Positions 28,953 through 37,471 of a stretch of DNA of 64,000 nucleotides are shown piece after piece. Source of the DNA: Natronospirillum operosum (GTDB lineage: Bacteria; Pseudomonadota; Gammaproteobacteria; Pseudomonadales; Natronospirillaceae); the NCBI RefSeq assembly GCF_004768465.1, contig NZ_SRMF01000002.1:101606-165605 (forward strand), written 5' to 3'. Both the position numbers and the translations under genes were made by a program. Below the pieces are notes generated by a model. The model made no database searches and was not told where the DNA came from. It was given only the letters and a program-made list of their open reading frames with translations. Numbering within the stretch: position 1 is the first letter of the stretch; every line of letters begins with the position of its first letter.

Positions 28953-28970
28953 TGTCGCATTAATGCGACA
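28953..28970. promoter_or_regulatory. Perfect 18-bp palindrome, probable activator site
   Basis: TGTCGCATTAATGCGACA is its own reverse complement. A related half-site (ATAGTGCGACA, ending 29035) lies about 70 bases downstream. Both sit upstream of the -24/-12-like promoter at 29100, in the position expected for enhancer sites. The cognate protein is unknown. Confidence 0.7.
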
Positions 28971-29099
28971 CTCCAGTTCGTTGTATTTGAAGGATTTTCT
29001 ATTTTTGCCAGATCTCTCGTGGCAATAGTGCGACACCATGCCAGCGGGTTGATTGCCTGGAAAACCACAACTTGTTGATTTAAAAGGAAATAAAAACAA

Positions 29100-29115
29100 T
29101 GGCACAGGGTTTGCG
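29100..29115 (+). promoter_or_regulatory. Sigma54-like promoter of the Crp/Fnr-type regulator
   Basis: TGGCACAGGGTTTGCG fits the -24/-12 consensus with correct GG-to-GC spacing; only the last base differs. It lies about 95 bases before the regulator's start codon. Confidence 0.7.
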
Positions 29116-29207
29116 GGACAGCACACATTCAGGTGCCTGAGCGCAGCCGCAGTCACTGGCCAGCGCTGGCACCGTCCACAGGACTCGATCCAAAGCCAGG
29201 AGGTTTC

Positions 29208-29984
29208 ATGCAGATGACTTCCCCCCGCCAGGCCCCGCTCGTGCCGAGCCAAAACCGCGTGCCGAGCCAAAACCGACTGCTGACGTCCCTGTCCCGCGAC
29301 GCCAAGGCCCGGATCATACCCAACATGGAAAACATATCGCTCAGCCAGGGCGAGGTCATCTTCCAGGCTGGTGACACTGAGCGTTTTGTCTATTTCCCCA
29401 ACGATTGCCTTCTCTCACTGCTCTATGTTTTGGAGAATGGCAAGTCCACTGAAATAGCTGTCGTTGGCAGTGACGGTTTCGTTGGCTCTGACGCATTACT
29501 GGGAGAAGGCACAAGCTGGAGCCAGGCACTGGTGCAGAATGCCGGCACGGCCTACCGAATTCGCGCTTCGGTGTTGCGCGAGGAGTTTTACCGAAATTCG
29601 GAACTGCAGACGATGGTCCTGCTCTACATTCAGTCAGCGATGATCCAGACTGCGCTGGTGGCTGCTTGCAACCCGCACTACAGCATTGCACAACAACTTT
29701 GCTGCAAGCTGCTGTTCTCTCTCGACCGGCTGGGCGGAGACGAACTGACACTTACCCAGGAGGCGATCGCAAACGCCCTGGGGGTTCGCCGCGAGAGCGT
29801 GACTGACGCTGCCAATCTGCTTCGTGAACAGGGGGCTATCGACTACTGCCGCGGGCACATCAAGGTGCTGGACCGCACCAGGCTTGAAGAACTCAGCTCC
29901 GAGTGCTATTCGGTGGTCACTGCCGAAAGTGACCGTCTCATGCCCTGGCAGGTGTCACCCGCGGCGAACAGCAGCCACGGGTAA
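29208..29984 (+). CDS. Crp/Fnr-family transcriptional regulator
   Basis: The 258-residue cytosolic regulator has a cyclic-nucleotide-binding fold (about 40-150) and a Crp-type winged helix (about 175-235; LTLTQEAIANALGVRRESVTDAANLL). The start at 29208 has a near-perfect AGGAGG. The N-terminus contains a tandem duplication, VPSQNR-VPSQNR. The FNR iron-sulfur cysteine pattern is absent from the N-terminus, so it is not an oxygen sensor of the FNR type; it resembles the large group of unassigned Crp-like proteins with short recognition helices. It is transcribed alone, apparently from a sigma54-type promoter, which is unusual for this family. Confidence 0.88.
   Translation: MQMTSPRQAPLVPSQNRVPSQNRLLTSLSRDAKARIIPNMENISLSQGEVIFQAGDTERFVYFPNDCLLSLLYVLENGKSTEIAVVGSDGFVGSDALLGEGTSWSQALVQNAGTAYRIRASVLREEFYRNSELQTMVLLYIQSAMIQTALVAACNPHYSIAQQLCCKLLFSLDRLGGDELTLTQEAIANALGVRRESVTDAANLLREQGAIDYCRGHIKVLDRTRLEELSSECYSVVTAESDRLMPWQVSPAANSSHG
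29241..29276 (+). repeat. In-frame 18-bp tandem duplication in the Crp-like gene
   Basis: Two adjacent 18-bp units (29241-29258 and 29259-29276) differ at one position and encode VPSQNR twice in the disordered N-terminal segment. This looks like a recent slippage duplication. Confidence 0.9.
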
Positions 29985-30021
29985 TCCGCAATCCCGCCGA
30001 ACCGGAGAAGGAGTCTCTGCA

Positions 30022-31836
30022 TCAGTACCCCTCGCTGCTCATGATTCGGATCGACTCGCCGTCTTCCGACGGCTGATAGGCCCAAACCATGATCATGCGA
30101 GGCCCCAGGGTTGGCAAGGCAAACGCATGCGCAGAGCTGTAGTCGCCCTGGTGGCCGACGAAGCTGCCGTTGTCCCAGCCATGATCCGGATGATAACGCC
30201 GGATGATGATGTTCCGGTGGCTCATGCTGCTGTGCTCCGTGTTCTGTCGAGTCACCAGAACCAGAGAGCCGTCAGCGCCCCAGCGTGCATTCAGGCCGGT
30301 ATTGTTGCCATGGTGGTCCCGGCTGATGATTTCCGGCGTCTGCCAGCCCTGCCCCGGCTCATGGCGCCGCGCGCGCAGAGTGGACGAACGGAAGCTGCCG
30401 GCCTGGGTCAGCAGCAGTGTTTCTCCCTCTGGCCCGAAGGTCAGGAGCGCGGAGTGGTCGTGCTCATCAGAACCCGCAACCGTGACCTGATCGGGCTGAT
30501 CCCAGCCCGTGTCGGGGTCACGCAGGGCGGACCACAGCACAGACTTGCCCAGATGCTCATCCCGCTCTTCCCAGACCAGGCCGGCTCTGCCGTCGTCCTC
30601 GAGCACGACCGAGTGCATGTTGAACGTTCCGACGCCACCCGATTCCCAGGTGAACATGCGGCGGGCATCGGACCAGCCATCATCCTCATTGTACTCCAAC
30701 AGCCACACACCATGATCCTCTTCGCCGCGTAGCTTGTGCCAGGCAAAAAGTACCTCACCCTGGTTATTGGTTGTCAGGCGTATCGACTCCAGATCACCCG
30801 CCGAGTGCGGCAGGGGCACTGTATCGGTGGACCAGCCGGTGTCCGGATCAAAGATCAGGTAATACCACTGCCTTTCACCAGCTTCATCGTTCTGCCTGAA
30901 GTGCCCGATAAAGCGGCCATCGCCCAGTGGCTCCGTTAGCATGGCACCATGGCGGATGATCGACTCCTCTCGCGGACCATCCCCCGTATCGCTCCAGCCA
31001 TCATCTGCCGAGTAGTAGCGGTAACGGTAGTTGAATATGATGTCGCGGTCCGCATCCGGGTCCGGATTGTCGCGTGTGATTTCCCAGATCAGCAGCGCAT
31101 TGCCCGCATCATCAACGCTGAATCGGGGTACCGAGTGCCGTTCATCCGACAGTTCGCTGACAACCTCCGGGTCAGACCACCCGAGGACCGGATCATGATG
31201 CCGCAGGTGTATGTCGCTGGTCTCCCGGAACAGCGATTCTGTCCAGGCCATCATGCCGACACCATCGCGGTTCAGATCCACGTTCATTGAAACCGGATAG
31301 TAGGCGGACGCGTCCAGATCGCCCGGTACAAAAGCCGGCGCCAGCAGTTCCGGGTCGGACCAGACGATATCTCGGGTGCGAAACGACCAGCGATAATGCT
31401 CGCCCAGTTCGTCCCCGGATTCCGACCTCAGGTCGCGGTGCAGTACAGCGGTATAATCGGTTCGCAGGTTCAGTGGTTCGTCCAGTGCCAGTTGCAACTC
31501 GCGACCATCACCCTGCAGGCTGATGTCGCCGTAAAGACGATCACCGTTCTCGGCTTCCACCCAGAACACGGTTGCCGCTATGGAGTTTTCATCCAGAGGC
31601 TGAGTGAGCCGGGCTGTGAGTGGCTCACGGGTGCCCAGACTCCATTCGGGGCTGGGGAAGGTCGACTCGACGGCGAAGCCATCCGCTGCGGAGGTGCTGC
31701 TCTCGGTGCTCCCCGTGTCGGCAGTGCTCCCGGCGCTGCCCGAGCCGCTGTTCTGGCTATTGCAGCCCGCGAGCAGCAGTAGTATTGCCAGCGTGGTCAC
31801 CCCGGCCCAGGGTTGCAGTATCCGATTTCCTTTCAT
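30022..31836 (-). CDS. Lipoprotein paralogue 1: Ig-like domain plus GW-repeat propeller-like region
   Basis: This 604-residue exported lipoprotein has signal peptide MKGNRILQPW... with lipobox LLAGC, then a Ser/Gly/Thr linker. An N-terminal domain (about 60-150) resembles bacterial Ig-like (SbsA/Big_5) modules, with TARLTQPLDENSIAATVFWVE. The remaining 450 residues carry eight evenly spaced GWS/GW motifs (WSDPELL, GWSDPEVV, GWSDTGD, GWSTDTV, GWSDARR, GWDQPDQ, GWQTPEI, GWDNGSF), suggesting a beta-propeller. The C-terminus is SSEGY. The start overlaps no gene but lies 2 bases after the stop of paralogue 2. Function unknown. Confidence 0.88.
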   Translation of the reverse strand: MKGNRILQPWAGVTTLAILLLLAGCNSQNSGSGSAGSTADTGSTESSTSAADGFAVESTFPSPEWSLGTREPLTARLTQPLDENSIAATVFWVEAENGDRLYGDISLQGDGRELQLALDEPLNLRTDYTAVLHRDLRSESGDELGEHYRWSFRTRDIVWSDPELLAPAFVPGDLDASAYYPVSMNVDLNRDGVGMMAWTESLFRETSDIHLRHHDPVLGWSDPEVVSELSDERHSVPRFSVDDAGNALLIWEITRDNPDPDADRDIIFNYRYRYYSADDGWSDTGDGPREESIIRHGAMLTEPLGDGRFIGHFRQNDEAGERQWYYLIFDPDTGWSTDTVPLPHSAGDLESIRLTTNNQGEVLFAWHKLRGEEDHGVWLLEYNEDDGWSDARRMFTWESGGVGTFNMHSVVLEDDGRAGLVWEERDEHLGKSVLWSALRDPDTGWDQPDQVTVAGSDEHDHSALLTFGPEGETLLLTQAGSFRSSTLRARRHEPGQGWQTPEIISRDHHGNNTGLNARWGADGSLVLVTRQNTEHSSMSHRNIIIRRYHPDHGWDNGSFVGHQGDYSSAHAFALPTLGPRMIMVWAYQPSEDGESIRIMSSEGY

Positions 31837-31838
31837 GG

Positions 31839-33563
31839 TCAATAACCCTTGCTGCTCAGAAAGTGATAGGACTGATGGTCGGGACCCTCGTAGGCCCACA
31901 TCATCATGATCCGCGGTCCCTGGATGGGCAGAACGAAGGTCAGGAACTGGGGGTTGTCCCTCATGCGACCGAAGTCGCTGCCGTTGGTCCAGCCCTGCTC
32001 CGGGTGGTAGACCCACACGACAATGTCCCGCTCGCCGTCGCTGGCTTCAAGCGTCAGCAGAACCAGTGAGCCATCGTCGTCCCAGCGTGCCTGCATTATA
32101 TTGGTGGGGTAGGAAAGGTTCTGGGTGAGGGTTTCCGGCGCCTGCCAGCCTTGACCCGACTCATATCGCCGCGCGTACAGAGACCCGCGATATGGGGTGT
32201 TTCCGGAGTTCAGTGCCAGTACCTCGCCCTCGGGCGCCACGGTGATCAAGGCTTCGCGCCCGTACTCGCCTGTGACTTGTTCGGCATCGCTCCAGCCCTC
32301 TCCGGGCTCATAAATGGCCGACCACAGCATGGGGCTGGCCAGTTGCTCGTCCTGACCGGCCCAAAGAGCGGCTGCCTTGCCGTCGTCGTTAAGTGCGAGC
32401 GAGCGGATAGTCATGTCGTGGTCTGGCCCTATCTGCCAGGACGTCATGTGGTGCGGGTCGGACCAGCCGGTGTCTGCGTGATACTGCAACATCCACTGGC
32501 CATCGGTAGCCTCGCCAACGCGCTGTTGCCAGGCAAACAGCGCATCGCCCTGACCATTCGCCGTGAAGTCGACGGTACCGATATCAGCAGATTCTCCGGG
32601 GATGGGCACATCATCGGTGGACCAGCCAGTATCCGGGTCGAAGAGGGCATAGATCCACTGGCGTTCGCCGTCTTCGTTGTTGCGCAGGTACTGTCCGATA
32701 AAACGGCCGTCACCCAGTGGCTCGGGTCCGACTGACAGGGATCTTGTATTGCCCTCGCCCGGGCCGTTTCCCAGGTCGTGCCAGCCATCCTCCGCCGAGT
32801 AATAGCGATAATGCGGAATGAACAACCAGGAGGTGTCAGGGTCCGGGTGACTCTCTCGCACCTGCCAGGTCAGCAGGATATTGCCTGCCTCATCTACCGC
32901 GATGTCCGGAATGAGGTGCAATGCGCCGGTATGTTCGGTGATGGGTTCGGGGTCAGACCAGCCGAGAACCGGGTCATGGTGGCGGGTATGGAACACCTGC
33001 CCTTCGGCGGGGAATGTGGCCGTGCCTTCCGCCCACGCTATCAGACCGGCGCCCTGTCGGTTCAGTGCCGCACTGGATCTGACTCGATAATTACTGGACT
33101 CGTCGAGGTCCTCCGGCATATAGGCCGGCGCGAGTTCATCCGGTTCGGACCAGACAATGTCACGCACGAAAGTCCAGCGGTGGTGCTCGCCCAGGCCATG
33201 CCCGGCTTCTGAGGTCAGGTCCCGATGCAGCACGGCTTCATACTGGATGAGCAGTTGCAGGGGCTCGTCCAGCACCAGTTCCAGTTCGCGGCCACCGGCA
33301 TTCAGGCTGATATCGCCATACAGGCGATCGCCGTTCTCGGTTTCCACCCAGAATGCGGTAGCCGAGACCGTGCTGGCATCCAGGGCCTGATTGAACCGGG
33401 CAACCAGATGCTCACTGGGTTCGATAGCGCGTGCGGCTTCGGGCGAGGTCCACTCCAGCAGCAGTTCATCTGGTGGAGTGCTGTCCGAGTCACCGCTGCA
33501 GCCTGCCAGCAACAGGAGGCAAAACAGGCTGAACAGGATTATCTGTTTGGTTTGTGTTTGCAT
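31839..33563 (-). CDS. Lipoprotein paralogue 2: Ig-like domain plus GW-repeat propeller-like region
   Basis: This 574-residue lipoprotein (lipobox LLAGC) aligns from end to end with paralogue 1. The Ig-like module contains ARFNQALDASTVSATAFWVE and NGDRLYGDIS, and the same eight GW motifs follow in the same order and spacing (WSEPDEL, GWSDPEP, GWHDLGN, GWSTDDV, GWSDPHH, GWSDAEQ, GWQAPET, GWTNGSD). It ends SSKGY. The gene is in the middle of the three-gene cluster and its stop is 2 bases from the start of paralogue 1. The cluster is probably one operon starting at paralogue 3. Confidence 0.88.
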   Translation of the reverse strand: MQTQTKQIILFSLFCLLLLAGCSGDSDSTPPDELLLEWTSPEAARAIEPSEHLVARFNQALDASTVSATAFWVETENGDRLYGDISLNAGGRELELVLDEPLQLLIQYEAVLHRDLTSEAGHGLGEHHRWTFVRDIVWSEPDELAPAYMPEDLDESSNYRVRSSAALNRQGAGLIAWAEGTATFPAEGQVFHTRHHDPVLGWSDPEPITEHTGALHLIPDIAVDEAGNILLTWQVRESHPDPDTSWLFIPHYRYYSAEDGWHDLGNGPGEGNTRSLSVGPEPLGDGRFIGQYLRNNEDGERQWIYALFDPDTGWSTDDVPIPGESADIGTVDFTANGQGDALFAWQQRVGEATDGQWMLQYHADTGWSDPHHMTSWQIGPDHDMTIRSLALNDDGKAAALWAGQDEQLASPMLWSAIYEPGEGWSDAEQVTGEYGREALITVAPEGEVLALNSGNTPYRGSLYARRYESGQGWQAPETLTQNLSYPTNIMQARWDDDGSLVLLTLEASDGERDIVVWVYHPEQGWTNGSDFGRMRDNPQFLTFVLPIQGPRIMMMWAYEGPDHQSYHFLSSKGY

Positions 33564-33585
33564 GACATGGTTCCTTGTCTTGAGC

Positions 33586-35256
33586 TCAGTCAAACATCCG
33601 GGTTCGAATCCGCGCCTGCAGGTCGTCGATGATGCCGTACTCCAGCATGGCGGCATGCCCCTGAGCACCGGTGAAGAAATACAGGTCAGGCACCCTGGGG
33701 CTGAGGCCCGGCAGTGCGTAGTTCAGCAGTTCATCTTCAACAGGCAGGCCTTGGCTGTCACTGTGGCGCGCCACCAGCACGGAGTGTGGGTCGTCGTCCT
33801 GCGCACGGGGGCGGTACCGCCACAGTCCAATGGGCTGTCCATCCGCGCCCTGAACCCACTGCGCCAGCACATAGTCGTTGTCACCATGGGGCCAGGGAAT
33901 ACTGTCTCGGTGCACAAGGTCGCCCTGCTGGTCCGTTCTGACACGGTGGCGAATGTTGTTCAGATAAAGATCACGGTAGCCCTCGGGCGACACGAAAAAC
34001 GTGACGGCATCACGGTCAAGCCGGCCGCTGACGCCGGAGCTGGTAGTCACCCAGAAGGGATCTGCCAATGGTTCCTGGCCGTTGAACCATTGTCCCTGGG
34101 GGCGGCGGCCAAGGGCGGAGCCATCATCCACGGACCACACCACCAGCCAGTCATCACCGTCCACAAAGGCGGCAACCAATTGCACGTCTGCCGTGTCTGC
34201 AAGTACACGGGCGGGGTCGCCCTGCAGGCTGTTGTCTTCATCCACCGCCGCCTGATAGACCTGCTTGCCCCGGGAGTCCTCTTCTTCCCATATCAATACC
34301 CGGGTGTCGTCAGCGGTGATCAGAAGTTCATGGGCATCAATGGAATGACCCTGGCCCGTACTGATCTGCGCGGGGTACGCCCAGTGTCCGCCCTGCAGAG
34401 AGGTGACATGGACCTGGTCCTGATAGAGCCAGTGGACAATGGCGGTGCCATCGGGCCGGGCGATCACCCGGGGCTCCAGAGCACGCGACCCCAGCCCAAG
34501 CTGTTCCGGCTCTGCCCAGCCGGTCTGATAGTGGAAGCGGGCCGCCATGACCTGATGACTGCGACCATGGCCTTCATGCCAGACAGCCAGGGCCTGGTAG
34601 TCATCCAGCCAGGTCAGCGACAGCGCATCTGCGCGCATGACCCAGGGCGTGCTGAGTACCTGTGGGTGCCGCCAGCCATCACCCGGACGATAATGGGAGG
34701 CCATCAGGGCCGATTGCTCGTCGTCACGCTGGAACCAGCCGATCAGGGCATCACCCTGAGGGCCGACACTGGTGATGAGGTGGGAGGGGGTAGAGGGCAT
34801 GTCGGACATGTAATAGGGGCCGACCAGGGTTTCCCAGTCATGCCATTGCCCCGAGCGTACCGTGAAACGGCCCTGCTCCGGGCTTTGCAGCGCATTGCCA
34901 TCGGCATCGCGAAGGGCGTCAGACCACGACAATCGGTACTCGGCACCCAGGTCCAGAGCACCCGCAGGATAGAAATGAGCCTGGTTCCGCCCGGGCAGCC
35001 ATTCCAGACTGCCCTCGACCCGATCACCGTGCTCGTCGAGCAATGCAAAGGCGTCTTCCAGCGTGTCCGGGTCCACAGTCTGATTGAACCGCGTGACCAT
35101 CACCATGCTGGGGATGACGTCCGTTTCTTCAGCAGCGGGAATCATCTCCGTGATACCCAGTGGTCCGCCTGAAGACCCCGATCCGCTGCCGTCCGAACAG
35201 GCCGCCAGCACCAGACTCGAGCCCAGCGCAACCAGCACCAACCATTGCCGTTTCAT
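33586..35256 (-). CDS. Lipoprotein paralogue 3: Ig-like domain plus divergent GW-repeat region
   Basis: This 556-residue lipoprotein starts MKRQWLVLVALGSSLVLAACSDG (lipidated Cys20). The Ig-like module is recognisable (VTRFNQTVDPDTLEDAFALLDE and GDRVEGSLEW), but the repeat region has drifted: QWHDWET, GWRHPQV, GWAEPEQ, HWAYPAQ are visible, and later repeats are weaker. It is 22 bases upstream of paralogue 2 and is the first gene of the cluster. It is the most diverged of the three, so the duplication is not recent. No enzymatic motif is visible. Confidence 0.88.
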   Translation of the reverse strand: MKRQWLVLVALGSSLVLAACSDGSGSGSSGGPLGITEMIPAAEETDVIPSMVMVTRFNQTVDPDTLEDAFALLDEHGDRVEGSLEWLPGRNQAHFYPAGALDLGAEYRLSWSDALRDADGNALQSPEQGRFTVRSGQWHDWETLVGPYYMSDMPSTPSHLITSVGPQGDALIGWFQRDDEQSALMASHYRPGDGWRHPQVLSTPWVMRADALSLTWLDDYQALAVWHEGHGRSHQVMAARFHYQTGWAEPEQLGLGSRALEPRVIARPDGTAIVHWLYQDQVHVTSLQGGHWAYPAQISTGQGHSIDAHELLITADDTRVLIWEEEDSRGKQVYQAAVDEDNSLQGDPARVLADTADVQLVAAFVDGDDWLVVWSVDDGSALGRRPQGQWFNGQEPLADPFWVTTSSGVSGRLDRDAVTFFVSPEGYRDLYLNNIRHRVRTDQQGDLVHRDSIPWPHGDNDYVLAQWVQGADGQPIGLWRYRPRAQDDDPHSVLVARHSDSQGLPVEDELLNYALPGLSPRVPDLYFFTGAQGHAAMLEYGIIDDLQARIRTRMFD

Positions 35257-35345
35257 CTGTTGTCCTTCCCTTGCCAGTCGTTACTGCAGAGGAAAGACAG
35301 CGCTACTCCCTGCTGTCATACAACGGCATCCCCTGCACGTGTAAT

Positions 35346-35358
35346 CGGTTTCAAACCG
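35346..35358. promoter_or_regulatory. Palindrome upstream of the lipoprotein cluster
   Basis: CGGTTTCAAACCG is a perfect 6+1+6 palindrome about 90 bases upstream of the first lipoprotein gene. It could be an operator. The rest of 35257-35501 shows only another loose inverted pair (ATTGTG/CACAAT at 35440-35461). Confidence 0.35.
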
Positions 35359-35501
35359 TGACGGCAATCTATGGAAGGCAGAGGGAAGAATCAAAGGAGA
35401 AACACCCGTTTTGAGACATGGCGCAGCCTGTCTCTCCGTATTGTGGGAACGGCATCACAATTTTCGGCAGCAGCAGTGAGCTTTGGGGCAGCCCGAACAG
35501 T

Positions 35502-35945
35502 TCAGTCCTGACGCAGTTCTGTCCAGTGTCGATCGGCCTGCTCGATATAGCCGGGTCGGTCGGCCTGCCAGCGTGTCTGTATGCGCTGGTTGTAGTTCAG
35601 ATAGAGTCGACCATCGACGATATCGTAGGCTTCCGGGTCGATGCGGGCAGTCCGGCCGTCAGCCATGGCGTAGGCGCAAAAGCCACCGTACTGCGGCGCA
35701 TAGGCCTCAGGGTCGGCCACAAACCGGTCCCGATGCTCGGCATTGATAAAGTGCCAGTCGGCACCATTCCATTCGGTACTGTACTCACTGCTGCCCTCCC
35801 GGGCTTCGCCGAGCTCAAAATAGGCCACCGGGTCATACCCGCGAATGGCCACATTGCTGAACAGACCGGTATAGACAGGACCGGCCGCATAGCTGAATGA
35901 AGAGAGGCCCAGCAGGGCCAGAGCCAGTTTGAATCGATTGAACAT
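35502..35945 (-). CDS. Exported YHS-domain protein
   Basis: This 147-residue protein has a signal peptide (MFNRFKLALALLGLSSFSYAA) and one YHS domain (about 30-100) with IRGYDPVAYFELG, WHFINAEHRDRFVADPEAYAPQYGGFCAYAMA. YHS domains are found with heavy-metal enzymes and are thought to bind metal, but this single-domain exported type is uncharacterised. It lies 245 bases upstream of the lipoprotein cluster on the same strand, so co-transcription is possible but not required. Confidence 0.88.
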   Translation of the reverse strand: MFNRFKLALALLGLSSFSYAAGPVYTGLFSNVAIRGYDPVAYFELGEAREGSSEYSTEWNGADWHFINAEHRDRFVADPEAYAPQYGGFCAYAMADGRTARIDPEAYDIVDGRLYLNYNQRIQTRWQADRPGYIEQADRHWTELRQD

Positions 35946-36060
35946 GATGACAGGTGCTCCTTGGAGACAATGAGGTAGTCAGCTCAGACTGCCTGACCGA
36001 CTCAAAGTTCCACCCCGAAACATGATATAAGGGGCACCGTCACAGCAGATGGAGTAGTCC

Positions 36061-36624
36061 ATGCAGCATTGGATTTTCGGCTATGGCAGTCTGATCTGCC
36101 CCGACAGTCGCGCTCGAACCGGCCTCACAGGCGACGCCCTGCCCGTTATTGTCAGTGGCCTGGAGCGCCACTGGTCAGTGGCTGTCAGCTACGCCAGGCT
36201 GTCGGTACTGGGGGTCCGGCCAGCCGCGCCCGACGCCGAGGTCGGTGGCGTCCTGTTTGCCCTCGGTGAGGCTGACTTTCACCAGTTCGATGCCAGAGAG
36301 GTCGAATATGAGCGCGTCCGCCTGGCGCCCGATCAGGTCCGACCGGTGCGGGAGGACCGGACATTGCCGGACGGCGACTTCTGGGTTTATGTGCCGCCGC
36401 ACAGAGACAGCCCCTACCCCATCGCCCAGAGCTACCTGGATGTCGCCCTGCGTGGCTGCCTCACCGTGGGTGAATCATTTGCCGAACACTTCCTGCACCA
36501 CACCCACAGTTGGAAAACGCGTCTGAATGACCGCGCCGACCCGCTCTATCCAAGGCCCCTGCGTCCGGAACATCAGGACGTGCTGACAGATATTGACTCT
36601 CTGCTGACCCGTTTTCCGCTCTGA
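36061..36624 (+). CDS. Gamma-glutamylcyclotransferase-like protein
   Basis: The 187-residue cytosolic protein begins MQHWIFGYGSLICP, the substrate-binding YGSL loop of the gamma-glutamylcyclotransferase/AIG2-like fold. The expected acidic residue follows in the FDAREVEYERV region. Family members release 5-oxoproline from gamma-glutamyl peptides or glutathione, but many homologues are untested. It is 46 bases ahead of apt on the same strand and may share its transcript. Confidence 0.82.
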   Translation: MQHWIFGYGSLICPDSRARTGLTGDALPVIVSGLERHWSVAVSYARLSVLGVRPAAPDAEVGGVLFALGEADFHQFDAREVEYERVRLAPDQVRPVREDRTLPDGDFWVYVPPHRDSPYPIAQSYLDVALRGCLTVGESFAEHFLHHTHSWKTRLNDRADPLYPRPLRPEHQDVLTDIDSLLTRFPL

Positions 36625-36670
36625 TCTTCTACACTACTGACTACTGGTTACCCGCAGTGAGGTTATGACC

Positions 36671-37213
36671 ATGCGTGATGATGCCATTTTCCTGCATCAG
36701 TTTATCGACTCCTACCCGGACTGGCCCGTAAAGGGCACCACCTTCCGCGACCTGACCCGGCTCTATCAGTCCGCGTCGGCGCTGCACCGGGTGGTATCCA
36801 CACTGAAGGGGCGCTACATCGATGCCGACCTGAGCCATATTGCTGCCATCGAAGCACGCGGCTTCATTGTCGGCGGCATGCTCGCCGCCAGTCTCAACCT
36901 GCCTCTGGTGCTGATCCGCAAGGGCGACAAGCTGGCCGGCAAGCCCCTGCAGCAGCAGGTGGAAATGGCCTATGGCACCCGCCAGATGCAACTGCGCCGT
37001 GATGCCTGTCAGCCCGGCGACCGCGTGGTCATCTTCGATGATCTGGTCGCCACCGGCGGTTCGATCATTGGCGCCAGCACCCTGCTGAAGGAACTCGGCG
37101 CCGAGATCCACGAAGTCGCCACTGTTGCCGAGATCCCGGATGAGGGCTGTCGCGACATGATTGGCAGCGCGGATATCAGTCTGTTTTCGCTGGTGGCGTT
37201 TGAGAATCGCTGA
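36671..37213 (+). CDS. apt: Adenine phosphoribosyltransferase
   Basis: Apt salvages adenine to AMP using PRPP. The type-I PRPP motif VVIFDDLVATGGS is at residues 119-131, and the N-terminal part has the family's YPDWPVKGTTFRDLT. I chose the second ATG (36671, 180 aa) because GAGG lies 8 bases upstream, whereas the ATG at 36665 is only 2 bases from it. A heptamer-repeat element begins 3 bases after the stop codon. Confidence 0.96.
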   Translation: MRDDAIFLHQFIDSYPDWPVKGTTFRDLTRLYQSASALHRVVSTLKGRYIDADLSHIAAIEARGFIVGGMLAASLNLPLVLIRKGDKLAGKPLQQQVEMAYGTRQMQLRRDACQPGDRVVIFDDLVATGGSIIGASTLLKELGAEIHEVATVAEIPDEGCRDMIGSADISLFSLVAFENR

Positions 37214-37216
37214 TTT

Positions 37217-37390
37217 TAGTCGACAGAAGACGGTAGACGGTAGACGGTAGACGGTAGACGGTAGACGGTAGACGGTAGACGGTAGAATCGTTCCAAACCA
37301 CAGAAGGCTGTCAAACCCTCACTGTCTACTGTGCACTGTCATCTGTCGACTACAACCCACTGTCTACTGTGCACTGTCATCTGTCGACTA
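37217..37390. repeat. Heptamer tandem array with conserved flank (copy B)
   Basis: The element opens with TAGTCGACAGA (37217-37227), continues with eight perfect AGACGGT units (37228-37283) and a ~69-bp block homologous to 85-154, and closes with TCTGTCGACTA (37342-37352), the exact inverse of its opening. A 33-bp piece of the right end is duplicated perfectly (37320-37352 and 37358-37390). The unit differs from copy A (AGACAGT) at one base in every repeat. The element sits immediately after the apt stop and could form a long hairpin in the message. The remainder of 37391-37471 shows nothing recognisable. Confidence 0.9.
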
Positions 37391-37471
37391 ACACTCGCTT
37401 CAACTTGACTGCCAACCCTCTCAAGTGCTAGAACGCAGCGCCATAAACCGCCTTGTACAGTGGACCCTTCG

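Noticed and set aside
29020-29035. TGGCAATAGTGCGACA as a second complete palindrome
   Set aside because: Only its right half matches the upstream palindrome; it is recorded as a half-site only.
29099-29140. 13-codon frame MAQGLRDSTHSGA at the sigma54-like promoter
   Set aside because: It starts inside the predicted promoter and would not be on the transcript; AAGGAAA ahead of it is probably chance.
33590-33625. tRNA T-loop-like GGGTTCGAATCC
   Set aside because: The flanking bases do not form a T stem and no cloverleaf is present. It lies inside the end of the third lipoprotein gene.
33391-35172. 593-codon frame antisense to lipoproteins 2 and 3
   Set aside because: The complementary strand encodes lipoproteins with signal peptides and repeat motifs; this frame has neither.
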